NCBI GenBank assembly: GCA_039707655.1
Contig: CM077673.1
Span: 270,080,288-270,144,287 of the forward strand
Reading direction: 5' to 3'
Source of the DNA: Elymus sibiricus
Taxonomy: Eukaryota; Streptophyta; Magnoliopsida; Poales; Poaceae
DNA: 64,000 bases
Both the position numbers and the translations under genes were made by a program. Of this stretch, positions 24,870 to 37,752 are shown piece after piece. How positions within the stretch are numbered: position 1 is the stretch's first letter; the number at the start of each line of letters is the position of its first letter. The notes beneath the pieces were generated by a model, which saw nothing but the letters and a program-made list of their open reading frames with translations, had not been told where the DNA came from and searched no databases.

Positions 24870-26672
24870 TGTTGGGGAACGTTGCATGGGAAACAAAAAA
24901 ATTCCTACACACACGCAAGATCTATCCATGGTGATGAGCATCTACGAGAGGGAGAGTGGATCTACATACCCTTGTAGATCGCTAAGCGGGAAGCATTAAG
25001 AAACGCGGTTGATGTAGTCGAACGTCTTCGCGATCCAAATCGCAAGTCGTCCCGCGATCCAACCACGATCTAGTGCCGAACGGACGGCACCTCCGCGTTC
25101 AGCACACGTACAGCTCGATGACGATCTCCGCCTTCTTGATCCAGCAAGAGGGGGCGGTGAGGTAGTTGAGTTCTCCGGCAGCGCGACGGCGCGGCGACGG
25201 TGGTGGTGGAACTATTCCGGCAAGGCTTCGCCTAAGCACCGTCAGAATCTATTTGGTGGAGGAACTAGGGAATAGAGAACTAGCACGTGGACTTGTGTCT
25301 TTGGGGCTCTATTCCTCTAGTATATGTAGGAGGGAGGGGAGGAGGCAGCCGCCCTAGGGCTTCCCCTAGGGGTCGGCCGAACCAGGTGGAGGTGGAGGAG
25401 TCCACCTCCAAGTAGGATTCCAATCCTACTCCAAGTAGGATTCCAATCCTACTTGGAAAACCTTTCCCCATCTTGGACTTTTTGCCTTTTCCCACCTCCT
25501 AGCCGCATGGGCCCTTAGGGGCTGACTTGCCCAGCCCACTAAGGGCTGGTGTGCCACCCCTAATGCCTATGTGGCCTTTCGGCGTGGGTGGCCCCTCCTA
25601 ATGGACCCCCGGAACCCTCCAGGCACTCCCGGTACACTATAGGAAATACCCGAAACTTTTCCGGTGACCAAAACGGGACTTCCTATATATCAATCTTTAC
25701 CTCCAGACCATTCCGGAGCTCCTCGTGATGTCCGGGATCTCATTCGGGACTCCGAACAACCTTCGGTCACGACCATACATAACTCAATACTACCGAAACG
25801 ACACCGAACGTTAAGTGTGCAGACCCTGGGGGTTCGAGAACTATGTAGACATGACCGAGACACCTCTACGGTCAATAACCAATAGCGGGACCTGGAAGCC
25901 CATATTGGTTCCTACATATTCTACGAAGATCTTTATCGGTTGAACCTCTATGTCAAGGATTCAGTTAATCCCGTACGTTGTTCCCTTTGTTCTTCGGTAT
26001 GTTACTTGCCCGAGATTCGATCGTCGGTATCTCTATACCTAGTTCAATCTCGTTACCGGAAAGTCTCTTTACTCGTTCCGTAATACAAGATCCCGTGGCT
26101 AACACTTTAGTCACATTGCTTGCAAGGCTTATTGTGATGTTGTATTACCGAGTGGGCCCGGAGATACCTCTCCGTCATATGGAGTAACAAATCCCAGTCT
26201 CGATCCATGCCAGCTCAACAGACACCTTCGGAGATACCTGTAGAGCATCTTTATAGTCACCCAGTTATGTTGTGACGTTTGATACACACAAGCTATTCCT
26301 CCGGTGTCAGTGAGTTGCATGATCTCATGGTCATAGGAACAGGTACTTGACATGCAGAAAACAATAGCAATAAACTGACACGATCATATGCTACGTTCAT
26401 AGTTTGGGTCTTGTCCATCACATCATTCTCCTAATGATGTGATCCCGTTATCAAATGACATCTCATGTCTATGGTCAGGAAACCTTGACCATCTTTGATC
26501 AATGAGCTAGTCTACTAGAGGCATACTAGGGACACAGTGTTGTCTATGTATCCACACATGAAATTGAATTTCCAATCAATACAATTATAGCATGGACAAT
26601 AAACGATTATCATGAACAAGGAAATATAATAATAACTACTTTTATTATTGCCTCTAGGGCATATTTCCAACA
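24870..26672 (-). repeat. 3' LTR of Copia element 2
   Basis: Starts TGTTGG (element orientation) at 26672 next to the polypurine tract and ends CCCAACA at 24870. The TATA box seen in the other LTR is changed here (TACATATA on the minus strand near 25320). Confidence 0.93.
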
Positions 26673-26684
26673 GTCTCCCACTTG
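26673..26684 (-). other. Polypurine tract of Copia element 2
   Basis: The minus strand reads AAGTGGGAGAC immediately before the 3' LTR. Confidence 0.8.
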
Positions 26685-26722
26685 CACTAGAGTCAATAAT
26701 CTAGCTCACATCACTATGTGAT

Positions 26723-29700
26723 TTACATTGTAATGAATCTAACACCCATACAGTTCTGGTGTTGATCATGTTTAGCCCTTGGACGAGGTTTAGTCATCGG
26801 GTCTGCGACATTCAGATCCATGTGTACTTTACAAATATTTATGTCCTCCTCCTTGATGTAATCACGGATGGAATTGAAACGTCGCTTTATGTGTCTGGTC
26901 CTCTTGTGAAACCTTGGTTCCTTGGCCAGAGCAATGGCACCAGTGTTGTCACAGAACAGAGTCATTGGGTTTAGTGCACTGGGCACTACTCCAAGATCTG
27001 TCATGAACTTCTTCATCCAGACACCTTCCTTCGCCGCCTCCGAGGCAGTGATTTACTCCGCTTCGCATGTAGAATCAGCTACCACGCTCTGCTTGGAACT
27101 GCACCAGCTTACCGCACCCCCATTGAGAATAAATACGTATCCGGTTTGAGACTTAGAGTCATCCGGATCAGTGTCAAAGCTTGCATCGACGTAACCATTT
27201 ACGACGAGCTCTTGGTCACCTTCATAAATGAGAAACATGTCCTTAGTCCTTTTCAGGTACTTCAGGATATTCTTGACCGTCGTCCAGTGTTCCATTCCTG
27301 GATCACTTTGAAACCTTCCGGCCATACTTATGTCAAGGCTGACATCGGGTCTTGTGCACAGCATTGCATACATGATATAGCCTATGGCAATAACATAGGG
27401 GACAACACTCATCTTTTCTCTATCTTCTGCAGTCACTAGGCATTGAGTCTTACTCAACTTCACACCTTGCAATACAGGCAAGAACCCCTTCTTGGCCTGA
27501 TCCATTTTGAACTTCTTCAAAACTTTGTCAAGGTATGTGCTCTGTGAAAGTCCTATTAAGCGTCTCGATCTATCTCTATAGATCTTGATGCCTAATATGA
27601 AAGCAGCTTCTCCTAGGTCCTTCATTGAAAAACTCTTGTTCAAATATTCCTGCACACTTTCCAACATTTCTATATTGTTTCGAATCAGCAATATGTCATC
27701 CACATATAATATTAGAAACGCTATAGAGCTCCCACTCACTTTCTTGTAAATACAAGCTTCTCCATAAACTTGTATAAACCCGAACGCTTTGATCACCTCA
27801 TCAAAGCGAAGATTCCAACTCCGAGATGCTTGCACCAGTCCATAAATGGATCGCTGGAGTTTGCAAACTTTGTCAGCATTCTCTAGATCGACAAAACCTT
27901 CCGGTTGCATCATATACAACTCTTCCTTAAGGAAACCATTAAGGAACACTGTTTTGACATCCATCTGCCAAATTTCATAATCGAAAAAGACAGCTATTGC
28001 TAACATGATTCTGGCGGACTTAAGCATCGCTACGGGTGAGAAGGTCTCATCGTAGTCAACTCCTTGAACTTGTGAAAAACCCTTTGCCACAAGTCGAGCT
28101 TTATAGATGGTGACATTACCGTCCGCGTCCGTCTTCCTCTTAAAGATCCATTTGTTCTGAATGGCCTTTAGCCCTTTAGGTAATACTTCCAAAGCCCATA
28201 CTTTGTTTTCATACATGGATCCCATCTCGGATTTCATGGCCTCTAACCATTTCTCAGAATCCGGGCCCATCATCGCTTCTCCATAGCTCGTAGGTTCATC
28301 GTTGTCCAACAACATGACCTCTAAGACAGGGTTGCCGTACCACTCAGGAGCAGTACGCGTCCTTGTCGACCTACGAGATTCGATAGCAACTTGATCAGAA
28401 GCTTCATGATCATCATCATTAACTTCCTCTTCAACCAATGTAGGCTCTACAGAAACATCTTTCTGCGCTGCGCTACTCTCTGGTTGAAGTAAAGGTTCAA
28501 CAACCTCATCAAGTTCTATTTTCCTCCCACTCAATTCTTTCGAGAGAAACTCTTTCTCAAGAAATGTTCCGTTTTTAGCGACAAACACTTTCCCTTCGGA
28601 TCTGAGATAGAAGGTATACCCAACTGTCTCTTTTGGGTATCCTATGAAGACGCATTTCTCCGCTTTGGGTTCCAGCTTTGCAGGCTGAAGCTTTTTGACA
28701 TAAGCATCACATCCCCAAACTTTAAGAAATGACAACTTTGGCTTCTTGCCAAACCGCTGTTCATATGGCGTCGTCTCAACGGATTTCGATGGTGCCCTAT
28801 TTAAAGTGAATGCAGCTGTCTCTAATGCATAACCCCAAAACGATAGTGGCAAATCGGCAAGAGACATCATAGATCGCACCATATCCAATAAGGTTCGATT
28901 ACGACGTTTGGAAACACCATTACGCTGTGGTGTTCCAGGCGGTGTCAATTGTGAAACAATTCCACATTGTCTTAAGTGGCTGCCAACCTCATAACTCAGA
29001 TATTCTCCTCCTCGATCAGATCGCCGGAATTTGATCTTCTTGTTACGATGATTCTCAACTTCACTCTGAAATTGCTTGAACTTTTCAAACGTTTCAGACT
29101 TGTGTTTCGTTAAATAAATATACCCATATCTACTTAAATCATCAGTGAAGGTGAGAAAATAACGATAACCACCGCGCGCCTCAATGCTCATTGGACCGCA
29201 CACATCAGTATGTTTGATTTCCAATAAGTCACTTGCCCGTTCCATTGTTCCAGAGAACGGGGTCTTAGTCATCTTGCCCTTGAGGCATGGTTCACATGTG
29301 TCAAGTGATTCAAAATCAAGTGACTCCAAAAGTCCATCAGCAAGGAGCTTCTTCATGCGTTTTACACCAATATGACCTAAGGGGCAGTGCCACAAGAAAG
29401 TGGTACTGTCATTATCAATTCTACATCTTTTGGCATCAATGTTATGAACATGTGTATCATCACTATCGAGATTCAACAAGAATAAACCCCTCACATTGGG
29501 TGCATGACCATAAAAGATATTACTCATATAAATAGAACAACCATTATTCTCTGATTTAAATGAGTAACCGTCTCGCAATAAACAAGATCCAGATATAATG
29601 TTCATGCTTAACGCAGGCACTAAATAACAATTATTCAGGTACAACACTAATCCCGATGGTAATCGAAGAGCGAGCGTGCCGACGGCGATCACATCAACCT

Positions 29701-30706
29701 TGGAACCATTTCCCACGCGCATCGTCACTTTGTCCTTTGCCAGCCTCCGTCTATTCCGCAGTTCCTGTTTTGAGTTGCAAATGTGAGCAACCGAACCGGT
29801 ATCAAATACCCAGGAACTACAACGAGAGTTGGTAAGGCACACATCAATAACATGTATATCATATATACCTTGTTTGGAGTTGGCCGCCTTCTTGTCAGAC
29901 AGATACTTGGGGCAGTTCCGCTTCCAGTGACCAGTTCCCTTGCAATGAAAGCACTCAGTTTCTGGCTTGGGTCCAGCCTTGGGTTTCTTCACGGGAGGGG
30001 CAACTGCTTTGCCACTCTTCTTGGAGTTACCCTTCTTACCCTTGCCATTCTTCTTGAAACAAGTGGTTTTATTGACCATCAACACTTGATGCTCCTTCTG
30101 AATCTCAGACTCAGCGACTTTCAACATCGCAAACAGCTCGGCGACTGACTTGTTCATCCCGTGCATGTTATAGTACAATACGAAGCTCTTGTAGCTAGGT
30201 GGCAGTGATTGAAGAACTCTGTCAGTGATAGCCTCTGGTGGAAGGGGCATACCCAATTCAGCCAGACGGGTGGAATACCCAGACATTTTGAGTATGTGTT
30301 CACTGACAGACCCGTTCTCCTCCATCTTGCAGGCATAGAACTTATCGGAGGTCTCATACCTCTCGATCCGGGCATTCTTCTGAAAGATACACTTCAACTC
30401 CAGGAACATATCATATGCTCCATGACGTTCAAAATGTCTTTGAAGTCCCGGTTCTAAGCCATACAACATTGCACATTGAACTATTGAGTAATCATCAGAA
30501 CATGCCTGCCAGGCGTTCGCAACGTCTACAGACTCTACTGGAGCGGGTGGATCACCAAGCGGTGCATCAAGGACATAAGCCTTCTGGGAAGCCGTAAGGA
30601 TAATCCTTAGATTACGGGCCCAGTCCACAAAGTTACTTCCATCATCTTTCAACTTAGATTTCTCTAGGAACGCATTAAAATTCAGGGGTACTACTGCGCG
30701 AGCCAT
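26723..30706 (-). pseudogene. Copia gag-pol polyprotein, one nonsense codon and a mutated integrase residue
   Basis: The frame is open from 30730; the likely start is the internal ATG at 30706 (MARAVVPLNF), which fits the family. Numbered from 30730, the order is: gag (about 20-250); CCHC knuckle CFHCKGTGHWKRNC near 260; protease WVFDTGS near 310; integrase GAG-pre finger (WHCPLGHIG..TCEPC) near 450-490; the core with HTDVCGP, FTDDLSRYG and SDRGGEY; reverse transcriptase with YKARLVAKG, QMDVKTVFLNG and the YVDD box; RNase H with SWCSSKQ and STCEAE. The frame stops at TAA 27053-27055, where the family has a tyrosine codon, and then stays open in the same frame to 26723 (RNase H end and tail). 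The third catalytic residue of integrase is Lys instead of Glu (AAA at 28907-28909). Both changes predict an inactive copy. Confidence 0.9.
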
Positions 30707-30814
30707 TGATCTACAACATAAATTTTTCAAAGATAACTTAGACTATTGTTCAAGATAATGAGTTTAGTTAATCATATTACTTAAAAACTCCCACTCAAAT
30801 TGACATCCCTCTGG

Positions 30815-31057
30815 TCATTCGAGTGTCACATGATCCAAATTCACCAACTCAAGTCCGATCATCACGTGAGATGAGGTGGTTTCAATGGTGAACATCTTCA
30901 TGTTGATCATATCTACTATATGACTCATGTTCGACCTTTCGGTCTCTTGTGTTCCGAGGCCATGTATGTACATGCTAGGATCGTCAAGTTTAACCCGAGT
31001 GTTCCGTACGTGCAACACTAGCTTGCACCCGTTGTATGTGAACGTAGAGTCTATCAC
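30815..31057 (-). CDS. Short leader ORF (80 codons) conserved between Copia copies
   Basis: It lies in the leader between primer site and gag, ending about 110 nt upstream of the gag start. The same ORF is open in element 1 (5057-5299), with six amino-acid differences and no indel. It starts MIDSTFTYNG and ends LVNLDHVTLE. No family recognised. It may be an upstream ORF controlling translation, a former gag extension, or chance. Confidence 0.3.
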   Translation of the reverse strand: MIDSTFTYNGCKLVLHVRNTRVKLDDPSMYIHGLGTQETERSNMSHIVDMINMKMFTIETTSSHVMIGLELVNLDHVTLE

Positions 31058-31952
31058 ACCCGATCATCACGTGGTGTCTCGAAATGACGAACTTTCGCAG
31101 CGGTGCACACTCGGGGAGAACACAATTTTATCTTGAAATTTTAGTGAGGGATCACCTTATAATGCTACCGTCGTCCTAAGCAAAATAAGATGCATAAAAG
31201 GATTAACACCACATGCAAATCATAAGTGACATGATATGGCCATGAACTTGTGCTTTTGATCTCCATCTCCAAAGCACCGGCATGATCTCCATCATCACCG
31301 GCATGACACCATGATCTCCATCATCTTGATCTCCATCAATGTGTCGCCATGAGGTTGTCGCGCCAACTGTTGCTTCTACGACTATTGCTAACTCATAGCG
31401 ATAAAGTAAAGCAAAACGACGAAAATAAATTAAAGACAACCCTATGGCTCCTGTCGGTTGCCGTACTCATCGACATGCAAGTCGTGATATTCTATACAAA
31501 ACATGATCATCTCATACATCACATATATCTCATCATGTAATTGGCCATATCACATCACAACATACCCTGCAAAAACAAGTTAGACGTCCTCTAATTGTTG
31601 TTGCATGTTTTACGTGGCTGCTACGGGTATCTAGCAAGAACTATTCTTACCTACGCATAAACCCCAACGGTGATACACAAATTGCTATTCAACCTTCTCA
31701 AGGACCGCCTTTGTCGAATCCGGTCCAACTAAAGTGGGAGAGACAGACACCCGCCAGCCATCATTATGCAACAAAGTTAAATGTCAGTTGAGGGAACCGG
31801 TCTCTCGTAAGCGTACGAGTAATGTTGGTCCGGGCCTCTTCATCCCACAATACTGTTGAATCAAGAAAAGACCAAGGGAGGAAGCAATCTGAGCATCAAC
31901 GCCCACAAACTCCTTTGTGTTCTACTCGTGATCTCATCTACACATAGACCTA
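31058..31952 (-). other. Remaining leader of Copia element 2
   Basis: Non-coding, nearly collinear with 5300-6180 of element 1. Contains a repeated CATGATCTCCATC motif at about 31280-31340. Packaging signals are expected here in the family, but none can be pinpointed. Confidence 0.5.
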
Positions 31953-31964
31953 GCTCTGATACCA
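31953..31964 (-). other. Primer binding site, tRNA-iMet type
   Basis: TGGTATCAGAGC in element orientation, one base from the LTR end at 31966. Confidence 0.92.
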
Positions 31965-31965
31965 C

Positions 31966-33753
31966 TGTTGGGGAACGTTGCATGGGAAACAACAAATTTC
32001 CTACGCACACGCAAGATCTATCCATGGTGATGAGCATCTACGAGAGGGAGAGTGGATCTACATACCCTTGTAGATCGCTAAGCGGGAAGCGTTAAGAAAC
32101 ACGGTTGATGTAGTCAAACGTCTTCGCGATCCAAATCGCTAGTCGTCCCGCGATCCAATCACGATCTGGTGCCGAACGGACGACACCTCCGCGTTCAGCA
32201 CACGTACAGCTCGATGACGATCTCCGCCTTCTTGACCCAGCAAGAGGGAGCGGAGAGGTAGTTGAGTTCTCCGGCACCGCGACGGCGCGGCGACGGTGGT
32301 GGTGGAACTATTCCGGCAGGGCTTCGCCTAAGCACCGTCGAAATCTATTTGGTGGAGGAACTAGGGAATAGAGAACTAGCATGTGGACTTGTGTCTTTGG
32401 GGCTCTATTCCTCTAGTATATATAGGAGGGAGGGGAGAAGGCAGCCGCCCTAGGGCTTCCCCTAGGGGTCGGCCGAACCAGGTGGAGGTCGAGGAGTCCA
32501 CCTCCAATCCTACTCCAAGTAGGATTCCAATCCTACTTGGAAAACCTTTCCCCCTCTTGGAATTTTTGCCTTTTCCCACCACCTAGCCGCATGGGCCCTT
32601 AGGGGCTGGCTTGCCGAGCCCACTAAGGGCTGGTGCGCCACCCCTAAGGCCTGTGGCCTTCCGGCGTGGGTGGCCCCTCCTGATGGACCCCCGGAACCCT
32701 CCCGGCACTCCCGGTACACTACCAGAAATACCCGAAACTTTTCCGATGACCAAAACGGGACTTCCTATATATCAATCTTTACCTCCGGACCATTCCGGAG
32801 CTCCTCGTGACGTCCGGTATCTCATCCGGGACTCCGAACATCCTTCGGTCACCACCATACATAACTCAATACTACTGAAACGACACCGAACGTTAAGTGT
32901 GCAGACCCTGCGGGTTCGAGAACTATGTAGACATGATCGAGACACCTCTACGGTCAATAACCAATAGTGGGACCTGGATGCCCATATTGGTTCCTACATA
33001 TTCTACGAAGATCTTTATCGGTTGAACCTCTATGTCAAGGATTCAGTTAATCCCGTACGTTGTTCCCTTTGTTCTTCGGTATGTTACTTGCCCGAGATTC
33101 GATCGTCGGTATCTCTATACCTAGTTCAATCTCGTTACCGGCAAGTCTCTTTACTCGTTCCGTAATACAAGATCCCGTGGCTAACACTTTAGTCACATTG
33201 CTTGCAAGGCTTATTGTGATGTTGTATTACCGAGTGGGCCCTGAGATACCTCTCCATCATACTGAGTAACAAATCCCAGTCTCGATCCATGCCAGCTCAA
33301 CAGACACCTTCGGAGATACCTGTAGAGCATCTTTATAGTCACCCAGTTATGTTGTGACGTTTGATACACACAAGGTATTCCTCCGGTGTCAGTGAGTTGC
33401 ATGATCTCATGGTCATAGGAACAGGTACTTGGCATGCAGAAAACAATAGAACAAACTGACACGATCATATGCTACATTAATAGTTTGGGTCTTGTCCATC
33501 ACATCATTCTCCTAATGATGTGATCCCGTTATCAAATGACATCTCATGTCTATGGTCAGGAAACCTTGACCATCTTTGATCAACGAGCTAGTCTACTAGA
33601 GGCATACTAGGGACACAGTGTTGTCTATGTATCCACACATGTAATTGAGTTTCCAATCAATACAATTATAGCATGGACAATAAACGATTATCATGAACAA
33701 GGAAATATAATAATAACTACTTTTATTATTGCCTCTAGGGCATATTTCCAACA
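31966..33753 (-). repeat. 5' LTR of Copia element 2
   Basis: 1788 bp with TG..CA ends and the outer target duplication ACGTC at 33754-33758. It carries the presumed promoter of the element. Confidence 0.93.
32417..32424 (-). promoter_or_regulatory. TATA box of the Copia 5' LTR
   Basis: TATATATA within CCTATATATACTAGAGG on the minus strand. The same context occurs at 60381-60388 in the plus-strand Copia LTR, which supports a conserved LTR core promoter. Confidence 0.6.
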
Positions 33754-36700
33754 ACGTCCACCCTGCTAATCCCAGGCTGCCGACCTAGAACCCATTCTAT
33801 GATCGATGATGAAGAAGAAGAACTCCAAATAGAATAATCATCGCTCTCATGTTAATGCATCGCATTACCTGTACCTGCACCTGTTGGTGTAGGAATCTGT
33901 GAGCCACGGGGACTCAACAATCTCATTATCAAGGGTATCAAGACTAGCAAAGCTTAATGGGTGAGGTATGATTAAGTGGTGAGGTTGCAGCAGCATTAAG
34001 AATTTTATCTGGCTAAGTTACGAGTGCAAGAATAAGAAGAGTGATCTACGCATAAACGAACATGAACTACTAATGATCAAGAAGTGATCCTGAACACCTA
34101 CTTACGAGTCAATCATAACCCAACCGTGTTCTCTTTCCAAACTCCCTCGAAAAGAGATGATCGCGGTTACGCACACAGTTGGTGTATTTTAATTCGGTTT
34201 ACCTCAAGTTTTCTATGATCGGGTATTATAAAGTTTCCGAGTTGCCACATAACCGCGAGCACGGGTTTTCGGAAGATTTAACCCTGCAGGGGTGCTCCAA
34301 CTCATCAATCACAAACTGACCACATTCTGCGTTGGAAAACCTCAACCACAGGATAGCCCAAAGTGTCCTCGGAATCCCGGTGCACAAGACATTCGTCAAA
34401 GGTAAAACAAATCTAGCTAGACCGCCTGGCAGGCCAGATCCCGATAGGAGCCGCACATATCTTGTTCTCAGGGCACTACCGGATAAGTGAAGCGTACAGT
34501 TGGCAAATTAAACACCTAAGTTGCCCCGGGGTGGCCCCGCACGGTGCTATGTTTTGGACCAACAATCATGAGGAGCACTAACCCAATTTGTTGATTAATT
34601 ATCCACGGGGGCCGGCAAGTCCATATGCAAGTTTTATTAGTTAGGAAAATTTTAATACCAAAGTTGGACCTTGCTGGAAGAGTTTTATTCTAAAACGAAT
34701 TATCAAGGGGGTCCCCATAACAAACCTAAGCATGTTAGGAGTGCTCAATATGGAACATAACACTGGTAATCGGAAACTAAGGCGGCAAGAGTGGAACATA
34801 ACACCAAGCAAAAGGCCGAGCCTTCCACCCTTTACCAATTATATAGATTCATTAATTAAATAGCAAGAATAATGTGATATCCCAAGATATCCATGTCCTA
34901 ACATGGAACAAACTGCACCTACAACTAGCAACGCTATAAGAGGGGTTGAGCAAGCGGTAACATATAGTCAAACAACGGTTTGCTGGGAAGTGGAGGGTTA
35001 GAGGCTTATCATGGCATTTTGGGAGGGCTTGACAAACAAGTGGTAGGTAGCGAGACATCATGATAGAAACGAGACAACTAGCATAACAATGGTAGTAGTG
35101 ATATCCAAAGTAATGGTCATCTTGCCTGGAATCCCGCTTGGAAGAAGATCGAATCCGTGAAGTAGACGAACAGGCATAGTCGAACGAATCCTCACACCAC
35201 GAATCGTTATCGGAACTCTAGCGAGAAGGAATCGAGAAACAAACAAACGGCATGAAAATCCATCACAACATATTCATGATATTATGCGCAAATAAGTATG
35301 ATGCATGTCTATTTAATTATGCATGACAAGGCAATGATCCAATAATACACGTAAAGTGAAGCTCAAGATGCAACGGGTTGCATATTGGCGAAGCACCACA
35401 TTCAATTATATAGTCCACTCTCGTTTAGGTACTCAACAAGTTTAAATGTTCTTTATCATGGCAATAGGTGAAGCATAATTAAACTACCTATCTAGGCATC
35501 TTAAATGAGGCCGGAAACAACACATAACAATTCCGAAAAATCCCCATATGTAAATTTCGAATTTGGTACTGTTCTGCCTAAAACATAATTTTAATGTTGT
35601 TAAACAGGAAAATAAAGTGCACCAAGTTACTCTACACATTCTCCCAATCAATTTACATATATAATTTATTTAATTTGGAGCTACGGTTATTTAGATATGA
35701 ATTAAACCGTTTAAGCATGGTGTTTATGCAAATTAATGCAAATAACAATTTTAAACATTTTTAATATGGTTGGAAGTTGCATATTGTGAAACTAGATGGA
35801 ATTCTAATCATTTTACATATATGACATGTTTTATTTGGAGCCATGAATAATTAGTTGTTAGCAATTTAAAATCATGTCAATTTCTATAATTATGAAATTC
35901 CCTGGAAAATAGGAAAATCACACAGACTAAAAAAACGCTACGCGGGTTGAATCTGGAAACTGGGCCGCAACAAAGCACTGGGCGCAACATAATAGGAATC
36001 GCATGGGGCGAGGGATAGGCGAGCGCTCACCTAGGGGCCTTCTCTCGGTCGGTGATGGGCTGGGCGCAGAGCAGGCTGGAGAGCTAGGACGGTCGAGCTG
36101 GACGCGGGTGAGCTCGGGTGCGGCCTCTTATAGAGAGAGGGAGAGAGGAAGATGCGTGAGGGAGAGAGGAGAACGGGGAGAACCAGCAACTACGAACGGA
36201 TGCAAGTATTGAAAAATGAAGGCAGCAAAGTGTCGATGCAATGCGAATGATGCCATGCTAAATGCAACAAAGAATTTAATCACACGGCAAAACTGGAAAC
36301 ACATGGAAGACATCTGGAACATCGGTCTTGGGCTGTTACAACAACAATCAATTGAGAGATGCAAAATTGAAAAAAATGCTCAACGACGTTACTGTGCTGG
36401 TCCAAGGCTAGAGCGTACTAGAGACGCGAACCCATAACACCAACAAAATCACAACGCAACACGTAATCAAGGAAAAAAGCACACTTTTATTTTTTTCGCG
36501 CTCTCTTTTTGCGCTTTTTTTTTTCAGAAAACACTATAATGGCGAGGGTCTCAACATGCGTTCCCAAGGCAGAAAAAAATAGGATAGGCACGAAAAAATT
36601 TGACTCTATTTTTTTGGAACTTTTCAGGGTAGCGACTATCAAAAATTGCGACAAAAAATCACTATGACGGCGAGTGGCTCAAAGCGCTCCCCAAGGCCGA

Positions 36701-36895
36701 AAAATAGGATAGGAAAAAATATTTTCACCTGCTGAAAAAATGTGGGGAAATCTGTCCGGACCTCTGACTGTTTTTTTTTTGTTGAATCACCTTCTTCTAC
36801 GGACGGAGTAAGATTGATGAAATTCAAAACCTACTCGGACAAGGCAACATGAATCTGACGACAAATGGATCTCGAAAGTTAACCGAATATGTGAT

Positions 36896-37120
36896 GGACT
36901 CGGATTGGTGGCGGATATGCGGTGGTATATATGGACTCGGATTGGTAGCGGATAAGCTGTGGTATATATGGACTCAGATTGGTGGCGGATCTGCGATGGT
37001 GATATATCGCAGCGACGATGACGATGGTGTGGTGGTGGTATATGGCAGCGGCGATGGCGATGATGTGGTGGTGGTATATAGCAGCGGCGATGAAGATGGT
37101 GCGGCAGCGACGTGCCAACT
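36896..37120. repeat. Short tandem repeats of about 36 and 42 bp
   Basis: A unit of about 36 bp beginning GGACTCGGATTGGTGGCGG repeats three times (36896-37005). It is followed by a related unit of about 42 bp (GCAGCGGCGATG.. GTGGTGGTATAT) repeated about three times. The repeats join at TATAT motifs. Confidence 0.65.
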
Positions 37121-37352
37121 TGTGAACAGAACTCGAAACTCTAAAGGACTAGACACTAAGACCAGCAACCCGACACGACAATGCAACCGCAAATTCAACA
37201 AAGCAAAATATAAATTGCAAAAGGCTCAGGTTGGTTCAGATATGATGATCTAACACTAAACTTTTTGTGGCTTTTTCGTGGAATGTAGGTATAAAAACAA
37301 ATGTGATCGAAACTACGAAAAACTGATAAAATCTCACCGAGCAACTTGGAAA

Positions 37353-37362
37353 TCTGATACCA
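37353..37362 (-). other. Primer binding site, tRNA-iMet type
   Basis: Minus strand TGGTATCAGA, two bases from a CTATCA LTR end at 37365. Confidence 0.55.
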
Positions 37363-37744
37363 CTTGATAGAGGTGAAGGTGTCCCGATGTTTCGATGGGA
37401 CGTATCTATTGTTTTCGATGGAAATCTACTTTGACGATCCGACTACGAACGTGTGAAGACGTCATGCCTTAGCAATAGCTAACCTAACTCCGAGAGGTTA
37501 TTGACCACGCCGGAGCACGATCAACCTGACCACAAGGATCTATTTCTTGCACGCAAACGAAGAACAAGCAAGAAACTGAAATTGCAATCTTGATATTGCG
37601 AATATAAGAGGAAAGCTTTACTGATCAAGTGGCGTTCTGTGACGTCTTGGTCTGGTCGTTAAATACAAATGAAGGATGCTAGTTGTAGCATGACAAACTT
37701 TAATCAAAACAAAACGCAAGTCTAAAACGACGCCCTAAGGGATG

Positions 37745-37752
37745 TATTTATA
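37745..37752 (-). promoter_or_regulatory. TATA box in the presumed LTR
   Basis: TATAAATA on the minus strand, in the context CCCTTATAAATACATCCC. Confidence 0.4.

Larger units (their letters stand above)
24870..33753 (-). mobile_element. Nearly intact Copia LTR retrotransposon (Angela/BARE-like)
   Basis: LTRs at 24870-26672 (1803 bp) and 31966-33753 (1788 bp) are flanked by a perfect 5-bp target duplication ACGTC (24865-24869 and 33754-33758). The primer site for tRNA-iMet and the polypurine tract are in place, and one long gag-pol frame is on the minus strand. The LTRs differ by scattered substitutions and an indel of about 15 bp near 25410, so the insertion is neither brand new nor ancient. 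It is better preserved than the related copy at 1-7495. It inserted into the Gypsy LTR 36 bp from the non-autonomous element. Confidence 0.93.
12852..36340 (-). mobile_element. Decayed Gypsy LTR retrotransposon with two nested insertions in its 5' LTR
   Basis: Gag-pol debris runs right to left from 17554 to 12852 in the order gag, zinc knuckle, protease, RT, RNase H, integrase. The sequence right of it (17821 onward) behaves as the 5' LTR, ending TGTCACGCCC at 17821 and starting (element orientation) TGTAACAGCCCAAGACC at 36340. Elements at 18038-24828 and 24870-33753 are inserted into that LTR. Removing them leaves an LTR of about 2.8 kb. The 3' part of the element is lost at the CACTA boundary 12851/12852, so there is no 3' LTR in the window. 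It resembles a Triticeae chromovirus-like Gypsy family; the name is not resolved. Confidence 0.65.
17821..36340 (-). repeat. 5' LTR of the Gypsy element, split into three pieces by insertions
   Basis: The pieces are 17821-18037, 24829-24869 and 33754-36340, counting target duplications once. The text reads continuously across both insertions once one TCCGA and one ACGTC copy are removed. A TATAAG on the minus strand at 36127-36132 is a candidate LTR promoter. The expected tRNA-iMet primer site left of 17821 is not recognisable (GCTGACC-like remnant), a sign of age. Short ORFs within 33760-36340 show no domain. Confidence 0.6.

Noticed and set aside
36804..36820. ACGGACGGAGTAAG resembling a Stowaway end
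   Set aside because: No matching inverted partner or TA duplication nearby.
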